A DNA stretch of 64,000 bases from DASQFQ01 sp963722815 (GTDB lineage Bacteria > Actinomycetota > Thermoleophilia > Solirubrobacterales > Solirubrobacteraceae): NCBI GenBank assembly GCA_963722815.1, contig CAVROM010000010.1:406312-470311 (forward strand). Direction: 5' to 3'. How positions within the stretch are numbered: the stretch's first letter is position 1; each line of letters opens with the position of its first letter. Under the pieces are notes generated by a model. It made no database searches and was not told the DNA's origin. It saw only the letters and a list, made by a program, of their open reading frames with translations. The position numbers and the translations under genes are program-made. Positions 1 through 8,752 of the stretch are shown piece by piece.

Positions 1-260
1 CCCGCCGCCGCCAGCAGCCCGAGCGGCGCCAGCCGCCGCCCGCCGAGCGCCGCCAGCACGCCGGCGGCAGACAGCAGCGCGAGCGGGATCGCCATCGATC
101 CGACGGCCGGCTCCTCCTCGATCCGCGCGGCCACGCCGAGCGCCTCCAGCTCGCCGCGGATCCACTCCGCCGCCCGGCGCTCCCCGTCTGAGGCCGAGGG
201 CCGGTCGAACGAGGCGAGGTGCTCGACCGTGGCGCGGAGTCGGGCGGTGTCTGCCGGCAT
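1..260 (-). CDS. N-terminal part of a putative M28-like membrane peptidase, cut by the window edge
   Basis: The minus strand is open from an ATG at 260 to the first base, about 86 residues. The start reads MPADTARLRATVEHLASFD, followed by SDGERRAAEWIRGELEALG. That resembles the N-terminal helix region of M28-type zinc aminopeptidases. A hydrophobic stretch (IPLALLSAAGVLAAL) follows at about residues 58-75, as in membrane-inserted members. No metal ligand is inside the window, so the family call rests on the N-terminus only. The gene diverges from the HIT gene, and the spacer between them is a long palindrome. Confidence 0.5.
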   Translation of the reverse strand, partial: MPADTARLRATVEHLASFDRPSASDGERRAAEWIRGELEALGVAARIEEEPAVGSMAIPLALLSAAGVLAALGGRRLAPLGLLAAA

Positions 261-268
261 GGATCGTC

Positions 269-453
269 CAGGCTAGATGATCGATCCGGCGACCCCCGTA
301 CCCGTCTGCACGCGCCCCGCGGCGCAGGCCGGCACCCGCCAGAAGGGGCCTGTGGCGCTGCCACTATCCCCCTTCGGCGTGCACCGCCTTGCATCCACGG
401 GACACGCACATCCAGGCACGGCGGCCACCGGATCAATCATCGCTAGTAGCCTG
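269..453. repeat. Long imperfect palindrome filling a divergent promoter region
   Basis: The left arm starts caggcta-gatgatcgatccgg. The reverse complement of the right arm starts caggctactagcgatgattgatccgg. The two arms stay alignable inward to a perfect central hairpin (gtggc-gct-gccac, 352-364). The palindrome covers nearly the whole spacer between the start codons at 260 and 463, with about 8-9 bases left on each side. Because the arms match, the two divergent genes would have near-identical upstream regions. It could be an inverted duplication of a promoter/5' UTR, or a palindromic element. Confidence 0.8.
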
Positions 454-462
454 CCCCCGTCG

Positions 463-876
463 ATGGCCGCGGACCCCGACTGCCTGTTCTGCAAGATCGT
501 CGCCGGTGAGGTGCCCTCCACGCGCGTCCACGAGGACGAGCGCACGATCGCGTTCATGGACATCAACCCGGCCACGCGCGGGCACCTGCTGGTGATCCCG
601 CGCGAGCACGCCACCGACGTGCGCGACATCCCCGCGGAGGATCTGCACGCGGTGCTCGACGTCGTCCAGCGGCTCGCCCGCACGGTGGTGGAGAGGCTCG
701 GCGCCGACGGCGTCAACCTCCTCAACTCCACCGGCCGCGCGGCGTGGCAGACCGTCTTCCACTTCCATCTGCACGTGATCCCGCGCTACGACTCGGATCC
801 GCTGCGCCTGCCCTGGCAGCCGGAGCCGGGCGACCGCGACGAGATCGCCGCGGCAGCCGACGAGCTGACGGCCTGA
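463..876 (+). CDS. HIT-family nucleotide hydrolase
   Basis: This 137-aa protein fits the usual size of Hint/HIT proteins, which hydrolyse nucleoside phosphoramidates or dinucleotides in the cytoplasm. The start MAADPDCLFCKIVAGE carries the CxxC-type N-terminal signature. The catalytic HxHxH motif is present as HFHLHVIPR near residue 103. The ATG at 463 was chosen because everything upstream in frame lies in the palindrome and does not resemble the family. The stop overlaps the next start (TGATG), so the pair is probably co-transcribed. Confidence 0.9.
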   Translation: MAADPDCLFCKIVAGEVPSTRVHEDERTIAFMDINPATRGHLLVIPREHATDVRDIPAEDLHAVLDVVQRLARTVVERLGADGVNLLNSTGRAAWQTVFHFHLHVIPRYDSDPLRLPWQPEPGDRDEIAAAADELTA

Positions 877-1457
877 TGCGGCCGGCGGTGGTCGTGCTCC
901 TCGTGCTGGCGGGCCTGATGGCCGCGCCGGCCGCCGCGCAGAGCCCGTCCTTCATCAAGGACTCGGCCAGCGATGGCAAGGGCCCGCTCGACGTCGTGCG
1001 CGTCGCGCTGGGGCCGCGCAAGGACGGCCGCCTGCGCGGCGAGATCACGATGGAGAAGGCGTGGACGACCGCCGACCTGCGCGCGGGCTCCGGCCCCGCG
1101 GGCTCGGTCTGCCTCCAGCTCTACACGAAGCGCGTGCCGGGCGAGGACCCGCCGGACTACCTCGTCTGCGCGAGCCCGTCCGCGAGCGGTGACGAGCTCC
1201 GCGGGCGCGTGCTGCGCGACCGCGCCAACGGGCCCCCCCGGCTGGTGAGCGTCGCCACCGTCACCCGCCCCTCGACGCGTACCGTCTACCTCCGCTTCGA
1301 CCAGGTGGCGATCAAGCGCCCGACCCACGTCCGCTTCGCCGGCGAGGCCGTGACGCGCGGCGCGAAGTGCCCGAAGCCGCTCGGTTGCCGAGACACCGGC
1401 CCCGACGCTCCCGGAACTCGAAATCTGACCTTGCACTCGGCCTCCGCCTCCGGTTAG
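876..1457 (+). CDS. Secreted protein of unknown function
   Basis: The product is 193 aa and begins MRPAVVVLLVLAGLMAAPAAAQ, a clear Sec signal peptide with an AAA-Q cleavage site. The mature part begins SPSFIKDSASDGKGPLDVVR and has two cysteines near the C-terminus. I do not recognise the family. The ATG overlaps the HIT stop codon, which suggests translational coupling. Confidence 0.7.
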   Translation: MRPAVVVLLVLAGLMAAPAAAQSPSFIKDSASDGKGPLDVVRVALGPRKDGRLRGEITMEKAWTTADLRAGSGPAGSVCLQLYTKRVPGEDPPDYLVCASPSASGDELRGRVLRDRANGPPRLVSVATVTRPSTRTVYLRFDQVAIKRPTHVRFAGEAVTRGAKCPKPLGCRDTGPDAPGTRNLTLHSASASG

Positions 1458-1465
1458 CGTTGTCC

Positions 1466-1498
1466 GCGTCAGGACCGGTCAGAGGGACCGGTCGACGC
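1466..1498 (+). promoter_or_regulatory. Hairpin in the 5' leader of the cold-shock gene
   Basis: Two copies of the self-complementary octamer gaccggtc (1473-1480 and 1486-1493) are flanked by gcgtc and gacgc. Together they form a strong stem with a small internal bulge. It lies 22 bases before the csp start codon. Cold-shock genes often have structured leaders, so a role in mRNA folding is plausible but is inference only. Confidence 0.45.
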
Positions 1499-1520
1499 AG
1501 CCAGAGGGGTCTCAGCACGT

Positions 1521-1724
1521 ATGGGCACCGGGACGGTCAAGTGGTTCAGCGACGACAAGGGCTTCGGCTTCATCACGCCCGATGAGGGCGGCCGGGACCT
1601 GTTCGTCCATTTCAGCGGCATCACCGGCGACGGCTACCGCTCGCTCGCCGAGGGCACGAAGGTCTCCTACGACGAGGAGCAGGGCGACAAGGGCCCGAAG
1701 GCGGTCAACGTAGCGAAGCTCTGA
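1521..1724 (+). CDS. csp: CspA-family cold-shock protein
   Basis: This is a 67-aa single cold-shock domain of typical length that binds single-stranded RNA/DNA. RNP1 is visible as KGFGFIT and RNP2 as LFVHFSGI. The N-terminal GTVKWFSDDKG is characteristic. The gene stands alone, with a hairpin in its leader. Confidence 0.96.
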   Translation: MGTGTVKWFSDDKGFGFITPDEGGRDLFVHFSGITGDGYRSLAEGTKVSYDEEQGDKGPKAVNVAKL

Positions 1725-1770
1725 GCTGACGTCGCGCAACCCCGGCGGGGCCGTCGTGTTCAATGCCGGG

Positions 1771-2451
1771 ATGCGCTTCTCCCACAAGGGAGCCCTCACC
1801 CTGCTCGCGGCCGTCGCGCTCGCGACGTCAGCGGCTGCGCCGTCGGGGGCCAAGATCATCGAGATCGGGTCGGCGACCGCCCCCGGCGCGCCGTCGTGCC
1901 CCAGCAACCCCTGCCAGGCGGTCTCCCGGACCACGGGCTACCAGGCCAAGGTCGGGACCAAGCGCCAGGTCATGGCCGCGCCCGCCGACGGCAAGATCGT
2001 CGCCTGGACGATCACGCTCGGCTCGCCCGGGAAAGCCCAGATCAACTTCTTCAACGACAACTACGGCGGCGCGGCGACGGCGGGGATCTCGGTCGTCAAG
2101 CCCGGCAAGAAGCTGCGCCACAAGGTCAACGGCCACAGCCCGCTCCAGCGCCTGCAGCCGTACTTCGGTACCACCGTGCAGTTCCCGCTCGACCGGTCCC
2201 TGACCGTGCGGAAGGGCTACCTGATCGCGCTGACGGTGCCGAGCTGGGCGCCGGCGCTCGCGCTCGGGATGGACAGCGGCACGCTGTGGCGGGCGAGCCG
2301 CCCGACCAACGCGTGCGACAAGCCGGGCCTGCAGTCCGCGCAGCTCGCCCTGGGGAACCAGGTCCCGTACCGCTGCCTGTACCGGACGGCGCGCCTGACC
2401 TACAGCGCGACGATGATCACGACGCCGACGCCGCCGAAGAAGCAGGGCTGA
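1771..2451 (+). CDS. Secreted protein of unknown function
   Basis: This 226-aa protein starts MRFSHKGALTLLAAVALATS, a Sec signal peptide. The mature part begins near KIIEIGSATAPGAPSCPSNP. An in-frame GTG lies 15 bases upstream, but the ATG gives the better signal peptide. Cysteines occur in two clusters, consistent with an exported fold. I do not recognise the family. The 3' end overlaps the convergent GGDEF/HD-GYP gene by 35 bases. Confidence 0.65.
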   Translation: MRFSHKGALTLLAAVALATSAAAPSGAKIIEIGSATAPGAPSCPSNPCQAVSRTTGYQAKVGTKRQVMAAPADGKIVAWTITLGSPGKAQINFFNDNYGGAATAGISVVKPGKKLRHKVNGHSPLQRLQPYFGTTVQFPLDRSLTVRKGYLIALTVPSWAPALALGMDSGTLWRASRPTNACDKPGLQSAQLALGNQVPYRCLYRTARLTYSATMITTPTPPKKQG

Positions 2452-5029
2452 GCGCGGGCACGCGCAGGCGCCCGGTCAGCGCCGCGACGACCTGCGGGTC
2501 GAACTGGGTGCCGGACTTGTCGCGCAGCTCGGCGACCGCGTCCTCCGCCGACATCGCCTCGCGGTAGGGCCGCGTGGTGATCATCGCGTTGTAGGCGTCG
2601 CAGGCGAGGATGATCCGCGAGGCGATCGGGATCTCCGTGCCGGCCAGGCCGTCGGGGTAGCCGTTGCCGTCCCAGCGCTCGTGCTCGTGGCGCACCACCG
2701 GCGCCAGGTGCCCGAGCTGCGGCGTGCGGCGCAGGATCCGCTCGCCGATCACCGGGTGCTCGGCCATCACGCGCCACTCGGCCTCGTTGAGGGGCCCGGG
2801 CTTGTGGAGGATCTCGTTCGGGATCGCGAGCTTGCCGACGTCGTGCAGCAGCGCGCCGTGGCGGACGGTGTCCTGCTCGGAGGGGGAGAGGCCCAGCAGC
2901 TTGGCGACGTCGGTGGCGAGCGAGACGACCTGCTCGGAGTGGTCGTGCGTGTAGTTGTCGCGGGCCTCGATCGCGGCCGCGAGCGCCTGCACGGCGGCGG
3001 GCGAGCCGCTCTCAGGCCGCGCGCTGAACACCGCCATCGTCTGGCGCGCGACCAGCTCGACGAGCCGCAGGCGCTCGGTGGTGAGCTCGCGGCGGGTGCG
3101 GACGGCGATCAGGCCATGCGGGCGCCCCGCCCACAGCAGCGGCACGACGGCGTAGGCGCCGGCGGGGGCGCGGCGCGCCTCGGGGGGCTCATCGGCGCCG
3201 ATCGCCGCCAGCAGGCCGGCGAGCGTGGGCCGGGAGATCGCGCCGAGCGGGAGCCGCTCGCGGATCGCAGAGGTCGCCTGCACGCGCTCGATCTGGAACA
3301 CGCGCTCGCCCTCGCGGCACGCCACAGCGGCCTGGACGAGCACATCGTCGTCCCCGAGCTCGTAGAGCGCGACCTCGTCGGCGTCGATCGCGCGGTGGAC
3401 GAAGGCCGGCAGCGCGAGCAGCGTCTGGCGGCTCGACTCGGAGGCCGCGACCATCCCCCAGAACTCGCGCATGATCGCCTCGGGCGAGCCGGCGCGCGCC
3501 TCGACGAGCTCGAGCTCCTGCTCGAGCCCGGCGCTCGCCACCGCGACGCGCGACTTGCCGGTGCGCTTGGCCAGCAGCAGCGCGCGGTCGGCGCGGTCGA
3601 GCAGCTCGTCGGCCGTCAGCGGCTCGCTCCAGTGGGCGACGCCGATCGAGCACGCCACGGGCACCGCGGCGGCCACGCGGTCCGCGACGGCGCGGCCGCC
3701 GGCGTTGTCGGCGCCGGGGAGCAGGACGACGAACTCGTCGCCGCCGTAGCGGGCGACGATGTCGTGGTCGCGCAGCTCGCCGCGCAGGGCGTCGGCCACG
3801 ACCCGTAGCTGCTCGTCCCCGGCCTGGTGGCCCTGGTCGTCGTTGACGGTCTTGAAGTCGTCGAGGTCGAGCAGCAGGCACGCGAGCGGTGCGCCGGTGC
3901 GGCGTGCGCGGGAGATCTCCTCGCGCACGCGCAGCTGCAGGGCGCCGTGGTTGATGAGGCCGGTGAGGGCGTCGGTGGTGGCCGCGATGCGAGCGAGCTG
4001 GTACGCCTCGGCGTTCTGGCACGCGACGACCGCGAGCGCGGCGATCGCCTCGAGCGCGCGGAGGTCCTCGTCGGTGACCCGGCGCATCTCGGTGAAGCCG
4101 ACCGACAGCGCGCCCTTGAGCTCGCCGTTCCACACCATCGGGACGCCGGCGGCGGTCTTGATCGAGCCGAGCGAGTCGTGGGCGATCTCGATCTCGGTCT
4201 GGTAGGCGTTCGTGACGAACGGCTGCCCGGTCGTCAGCACGCGCCCGGCGACGCCCTCGCCGCCGCTGAGGACGATGCCGGTCCAGCTCTTGTCGGTGTT
4301 GTGGCCCGCGGTGGCGACGCCCCCGCCCAGGCCGTCGGCGAGGTAGACGCCGGCCATCGCGCCGCCCATGGCGTGGTCAGCCTCGCGGGCCAGCGTCGCG
4401 AGCACCTCGACGAGCTCGAGCGAGGCGTTCAGCGCCGCCGCGGCGCGGGTGAGGGCGGCGTCGCGCTCCGCCTGCGCGGCGCGGCGGCGCTCGGACTCGA
4501 GCAGCGCGAGCGCGGCGGCGGCCTGGTTGGCGACCGTCTGCGCGAAGTCGATGTCGTCGGCGCCGAACTCGCGCGGCTCGTGGCTGATGAGGATCGCGAC
4601 GTAGCGCACCTCGCCGCCCCAGCCGAGCGGCACATAGGCCATCGAGGCGACGTCGAAGCGCTCGACCAGGTCCTGTCGGACGCCCTGGGCGCCGGGGGCG
4701 TCGGGGACGATCAGCGTCTCGCCGGTGGCGACGACCCAGGCGACGCCGGAAGGGCGCTCGTCGAGCACCTGGACGTAGCCGGACGGGGCGCCCTCGGGGG
4801 CCGCCACGGTGGCGTGGCCGACCTCGCCGCCCTGGGAGACCTCGGAGAGGTGGACCTGACCGAGGCTCAGGCCGTCGCGCAGGGCATGGACGAGCGCGCC
4901 GGTGACGTCGGCGGGCGTGCGGGCGCGCAGCACGGCCTCGGAGAGGCGGTGCACGGCTTCCAGCGGCGATCGGACGGGTGAAGGCGGCACGGCGGAGCTT
5001 CTGGACGCATCGGCTTCATGCGCCCTCAC
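2417..5029 (-). CDS. GAF-GGDEF-GAF-HD-GYP c-di-GMP turnover protein
   Basis: The 870-aa protein has two GAF-like regions (about 28-165 and 190-340), a GGDEF domain (about 345-500), another GAF-like region (about 520-660) and an HD-GYP domain (about 675-860). The cyclase signature is intact (ARYGGDEFVVLLPG), and an RxxD inhibitory site (RDHD) sits five residues upstream. The HD-GYP part has HDVGKLAIPNEIL and HERWDGNGYPDGL. Both synthesis and hydrolysis of c-di-GMP are therefore possible. No membrane segments are seen, so it is a cytoplasmic sensor of small ligands. The start is GTG. A c-di-GMP-I riboswitch lies elsewhere in this window. Confidence 0.93.
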   Translation of the reverse strand: MRAHEADASRSSAVPPSPVRSPLEAVHRLSEAVLRARTPADVTGALVHALRDGLSLGQVHLSEVSQGGEVGHATVAAPEGAPSGYVQVLDERPSGVAWVVATGETLIVPDAPGAQGVRQDLVERFDVASMAYVPLGWGGEVRYVAILISHEPREFGADDIDFAQTVANQAAAALALLESERRRAAQAERDAALTRAAAALNASLELVEVLATLAREADHAMGGAMAGVYLADGLGGGVATAGHNTDKSWTGIVLSGGEGVAGRVLTTGQPFVTNAYQTEIEIAHDSLGSIKTAAGVPMVWNGELKGALSVGFTEMRRVTDEDLRALEAIAALAVVACQNAEAYQLARIAATTDALTGLINHGALQLRVREEISRARRTGAPLACLLLDLDDFKTVNDDQGHQAGDEQLRVVADALRGELRDHDIVARYGGDEFVVLLPGADNAGGRAVADRVAAAVPVACSIGVAHWSEPLTADELLDRADRALLLAKRTGKSRVAVASAGLEQELELVEARAGSPEAIMREFWGMVAASESSRQTLLALPAFVHRAIDADEVALYELGDDDVLVQAAVACREGERVFQIERVQATSAIRERLPLGAISRPTLAGLLAAIGADEPPEARRAPAGAYAVVPLLWAGRPHGLIAVRTRRELTTERLRLVELVARQTMAVFSARPESGSPAAVQALAAAIEARDNYTHDHSEQVVSLATDVAKLLGLSPSEQDTVRHGALLHDVGKLAIPNEILHKPGPLNEAEWRVMAEHPVIGERILRRTPQLGHLAPVVRHEHERWDGNGYPDGLAGTEIPIASRIILACDAYNAMITTRPYREAMSAEDAVAELRDKSGTQFDPQVVAALTGRLRVPALSPASSAASAS

Positions 5030-5041
5030 CTTGACCCACCG

Positions 5042-5440
5042 TCAGCAGGCCCCGGCGTTCTCCTGGCAGAACTGCTCGAACTGCTGTGGCGGGGTCCCGT
5101 CGGCGGGCTTCGTGTCGTTCGACGCCGAGTCCTGCTGCTGGGCCGCCGGTGTGGGGGTGGCGGCAGTCGTGCCCCCGGTGCCGGTGGTGCCGGTGGTGCC
5201 GGTGGAGCCCGTCGTCCCGCTGGCGGGGGTCGGCGTTTGCGTCGCGTCGGCCGAGGGAGTCGACGTCGGCGTGGCGCTGGCGTCCTCGGACAGGTCGGCG
5301 GCGCCCTTGACGTGTGGCACGGTCAGCTCGGCCGGCGGCCCGGGGACCTCGGGAACGTCGCTCCCGCCACTCCCGCAGCCGGCGGCGGCGAGGGCGAGCG
5401 CGAGTACGGTGATGAGAAGCGTGGAGCGGAGCAGGCGCAC
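5042..5440 (-). CDS. Putative lipoprotein with a low-complexity Thr/Pro/Gly linker
   Basis: From a GTG at 5440 the protein is 132 aa and begins VRLLRSTLLITVLALALAAAG followed by CGSGG, a lipobox. The middle is low-complexity, rich in TP, SGTTGSTGTTGTTGTGGTT and Q, typical of a surface spacer. The C-terminus carries two cysteines (QFCQENAGAC), which may form a disulfide. Upstream in-frame sequence overlaps the zinc-ribbon gene, so the later start was chosen. Function is unknown. Confidence 0.65.
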   Translation of the reverse strand: MRLLRSTLLITVLALALAAAGCGSGGSDVPEVPGPPAELTVPHVKGAADLSEDASATPTSTPSADATQTPTPASGTTGSTGTTGTTGTGGTTAATPTPAAQQQDSASNDTKPADGTPPQQFEQFCQENAGAC

Positions 5441-5457
5441 GGTGGCGGAGGGGCGCG

Positions 5458-5721
5458 TCAGCGCGGGAGCGCGGCCATGCGGCGGCCGCACGTGGGGCAG
5501 TCGTTGAGGTCCTTCTGGGCCATCTGGTCGCACCAGTTGCAGAACCGCAGGTTCTCCACCGCCCACGGCAGCGCGGACTTCGACGGCGCGAGCGGCAGCA
5601 ACTTGCCGACGATCTCCAGCGGCTCGCCCGTCTCGCGGTCGAGGTAGGTGTGCCCTGGCTCGGCCTCGACGAGAATCTCGCGGCCGGTGGAGGGCGTGCG
5701 GAGGCGGTACTGCTGGCCCAT
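5458..5721 (-). CDS. Small zinc-ribbon protein
   Basis: The 87-aa product starts MGQQYRLRTPSTGREIL and ends with a zinc ribbon made of CNWC and CPTC. An in-frame GTG 33 bases upstream is an alternative start. It is probably co-transcribed with the downstream lipoprotein gene 17 bases away and diverges from the glycosyltransferase. The function is not known; such ribbons usually bind nucleic acid or protein partners. Confidence 0.6.
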   Translation of the reverse strand: MGQQYRLRTPSTGREILVEAEPGHTYLDRETGEPLEIVGKLLPLAPSKSALPWAVENLRFCNWCDQMAQKDLNDCPTCGRRMAALPR

Positions 5722-5772
5722 CTGCGGCAGAGTAGCAACCGGATCGGGCACCACCGGTTAGGGTCCCGCACC

Positions 5773-7258
5773 GTGCGGATCCTGATCTTCCACGGCTATC
5801 TCCTCGGCGGTACCGGCTCGAACGTCTACAACTCCCGCCTCGCGGCGGCGCTGGTGCGCGCGGGGCACGAGGTCCACCTGCTGAGCCAGGAGCGCGAGCC
5901 GTTCGAGCAGGAGTGGGTCGACGCGGCGGGGAACTGGGATTCGGGCGCGCTCGAGCTCGAGACGCGCCGCGAGCCGGTGCGGGCGACGGTCTACCGCCCC
6001 GACCTCGGTGGCCTGCTGCCGGTCTACGTCGCCGACCGCTACGAGGGGATCGAGGCCAAGCCCTTCCCGGAGCTGTCGGAGGCCGAGCTCGACGGCTACC
6101 TGGCGCGCAACGTGGCTGCCGTGCGGGAGGTCGCCGAGCGGGCGCGCCCCGACCTCGCCCTGGCGAACCACCTGGTCATGGGCCCCGCCATCCTCGCGCG
6201 CGCACTCGGCGACGTCCCCTACGCGGTCAAGGTCCACGGCTCGGCGCTCGAGTACACCGTCAAGCCGAACCCGGAGCGCTTCCTCCCGTACGCCCGCGAG
6301 GGCCTCGCGCGCGCCCGCGCCGTGCTCGTGGGCTCCCGCCACACCGGGGAGAGCCTGTGGGCGGCGATCGGCGACCCCGAGCTCGAGGCCCGCACGAAGC
6401 TCGGTCCGCCGGGGGTCGACATCCGCGAGTTCCAGCCCCGCGAGCCCGCTGCGGCCCGCGACGGCCTGGAGGATCTCGTGGCGCGGCTCCACCACGCCCC
6501 GGCGGGGAATCCCGGCTCCTCGTTCGCACGCGACCCGGAGGCGGCCGCGGCCGCGCTCGCCACGATCGCCCCGGAGGACCGCCTGGTCGTCTTCGTGGGC
6601 AAGCTGATCGCCTCCAAGGGCGTCGACCTGCTGCTCGCCGCCTGGCCGCTGGTGCTCGAGCGCGTGCCGGACGCCAAGTTGGTGATCGTCGGCTTCGGCG
6701 CGTTCCGGGAGGGCCTGGAGGCGCTGGCCGGGGATCTCGCGTCCGGCCGCGACCTGCGCGGCGAGAACGGGCTCGACCTCCAGTACCTGCGGGCGTTCCT
6801 CGAGCGCGCCCCGGACGGTTATCCGGCGCGGGCCGAGCGGATCGTGTGGGCGGGGCGGCTCGACCACGCCGAGCTCGCCGACCTGCTGCCCGCCAGCGAG
6901 GCGATGGTCGTGCCCAGCACGTTCCCCGAGGCGTTCGGGATGGTCGCCGCCGAGGCTGCGGCGTGCGGCTCGCTGCCGGTGGTGGCGCTCCACTCGGGCC
7001 TGGGGGAGGTCGCGACCACGCTCTCCGAGGTCGTTCCGGAGGCCGCGCGGCCGCTGCTCGGCTTCGAGCGCGGCGCCGGACGCCGTGCCGCAGCTGGCGG
7101 CCGCGGTGGCCGGCTGGCTCGAGGCTCCCGAGGCGCTCCGGGCCGCGACGCGCGAGGCAATGGTGGCGGTCACGCGCGAGCGCTATTCGTGGGACGGCGT
7201 GGCACGGACCGTGCTGGCCGCGGCGGAGGGCCGGCTCGAAGGCTTGCCCGCCCCCTGA
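5773..7258 (+). CDS. Group 1 (GT4-like) glycosyltransferase, frame broken once near 7070
   Basis: The GTG start gives MRILIFHGYLLGGTGSNVYN, the N-terminal Rossmann start of GT-B enzymes that transfer sugars from nucleotide-sugar donors. The donor domain shows VVFVGKLIASKGVDLLL and PSTFPEAFGMVAAEA, the E-x7-E region. After residue about 430 the frame turns into arginine/glycine-rich nonsense. Removing one base near 7070 restores a good C-terminus with WLEAPEALRAATREAM and a stop at 7258. I annotate one intact gene with a probable sequencing insertion. The acceptor is unknown. Confidence 0.85.
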
Positions 7259-7277
7259 ACCGGTACGATCCCGCCGC

Positions 7278-8019
7278 ATGCCGAGAGGGAGAGGATTGGC
7301 CGCCGTCGCCGCCGCCGCGCTGCTCGTCGGCATTTCGGGCTGCCAGCTGAACGACACCGGCGACAACGTGGTCGCGGGCAAGCAGGACTTCGTGGCCAAG
7401 TGCGGCTCCTGCCACACCCTCAAGCGCGCCGGCACCACCGGCGTGACCGGGCCCAACCTCGACGAGGCGTTCCAGCAGGCGCGCTCCAGCGGCTTCGGCC
7501 AGAACACGTTCAAGGGCATCGTCTACCGCCAGATCCTCCAGCCCGAACCGCACCCCGCAGATCGACCCCGTGACGGGCAAGACCGGCGCCGAGATGCCCG
7601 CCAAGCTGTTCACGGGCACCAAGGCGCAGGACGTCGCGGCCTACGTGGCCAGCGCCGTCGCGAAGCCGGGCGAGGACAAGGGCCAGCTCGGGAGCGTCGG
7701 CGTCAAGCGCTCCAACGCCGTCGCCAAGGAGTCGGGCGGCAAGCTGACGATCCCGGCCGACCCCGGGGGCGCCCTCGCCTACACGTTCGGCTCGGCCCAG
7801 TCCGGCGCCGGCCAGGTCGAGATCGACTCGCCGAACAAGTCGTCGATCGACCATGACATCGCGGTCGAGGGCAACGGCGTGAGCGAGGTCGGCGAGGTCG
7901 TCAAGAACGGCGGCGTCTCGAAGATCAGCGTCTCGCTCAAGCCGGGGGAGTACACGTTCTTCTGCTCGGTCCCGGGCCACCGCCAGGGCGGCATGGAGGG
8001 CAAGCTCACCGTGAAGTGA
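7278..8019 (+). CDS. Cytochrome c-cupredoxin fusion lipoprotein, frame broken once near 7548
   Basis: The N-terminus has a lipobox (LLVGISGCQL). A class I cytochrome c domain follows, with KCGSCHTLKRAG as the heme site and probably GAEMP as axial Met. One extra base near 7548 (caccccg for cacccg) breaks the frame. The rest is a plastocyanin/cupredoxin-like domain with ligands in SIDHDI and YTFFCSVPGHRQGGM (His, Cys, His, Met). The product of about 246 aa would be an anchored two-centre electron carrier. It converges on ctaG and lies beside the caa3 oxidase operon, so it may donate electrons to that oxidase. Confidence 0.8.
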
Positions 8020-8627
8020 CGGCGGGGCTGCGGCTCGCCGTCGCCGCCGCCGCGCGCGCCTCGTCGGCGTCGTACTGCTGGCCCGCGCGGCTGAACAGGA
8101 ACGCCAGCGCGAACATCATCAGGATGATGTCGAGCGTGACCATCATCGCGCCCGCCAGCTGCCGGTCGGAGAGCGCGCTCAGCCCCAGCGCGCGCTGGCC
8201 GCTCCCGTAGACGTCCGTGTAGATCGGATGGCGGATGAGCACGAAGTTCATCCCCAGGAACATGCCGAGGAAGCGCGCGGACAGCACGTGCCCGATCTTC
8301 CACAGCTCGCCCCGCAGCCGCCGCTTGGGCTCGAGCACCGACCACCAGACACTTCGGCAGGAAGAACATCAGCACCGGGTTGCGCAGCCCGACGAGCATG
8401 ATCGGCGCCGCGAGGTCGGCGATCAGCAGATGCTGGAGCACGTGGGCGGACAGCAGGTCGTCCCCGTACCAGTCGACCGGGCTCAGCAGCCCGATGATCC
8501 AGAGCGCCATCGCCGTGTGCCACATGGCGATCTGGAAGCGCGGCACCGTGACGCCGCGCCGCTTGAGCACCCGCAGCGCGCGCAGGTACAGCCCCTCGAG
8601 GAGCACCAGCCAGAGGACGATCGCCAT
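8006..8627 (-). CDS. ctaG: CtaG-type cytochrome c oxidase assembly membrane protein, frame broken once near 8352
   Basis: The first part is MAIVLWLVLLEGLYLRALRV followed by membrane segments with HTAMALWIIGLLSPVD and LSAHVLQHLLIADLAAP, typical of the Caa3_CtaG family. One inserted base near 8352 breaks the frame. Beyond it LEPKRRLRGELWKIGH, FVLIRHPIYTDVYG and LSDRQLAGAMM continue the family pattern. These proteins help insert copper into the oxidase. It is the last gene of the A2-type oxidase operon and overlaps the convergent cytochrome c-cupredoxin gene by 14 bases. Confidence 0.85.
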
Positions 8628-8641
8628 GGCTCTAAGGCGCG

Positions 8642-8752
8642 CTAGAACAGCGCGCGGACCAGCAGCACGAACCCGGCGATCAGTACCGCGACCACGACCA
8701 CGTAGATCAGGAAGCGGAACGCCTCCGCCTCGGAGCGGAGCGGGTTGAGCAC
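8642..8752 (-). CDS. 36-aa single-pass membrane microprotein of the caa3 operon
   Basis: A GTG at 8752 opens a 36-codon gene whose product is a short polar head (VLNPLRSEAEAFR), then one long hydrophobic helix (FLIYVVVVAVLIAGFVLLV), ending RALF. The start overlaps the last base of the ctaE stop, which favours coupled translation. Its position between ctaE and ctaG suggests a small accessory subunit of the oxidase. I know no named family for it. A microprotein of equal length sits in the other oxidase cluster. Confidence 0.6.
   Translation of the reverse strand: MLNPLRSEAEAFRFLIYVVVVAVLIAGFVLLVRALF

Noticed and set aside
277..462. An extended start of the HIT protein at 277
   Set aside because: The added 62 residues lie inside the palindrome and have no family similarity; the ATG at 463 gives the standard HIT N-terminus.
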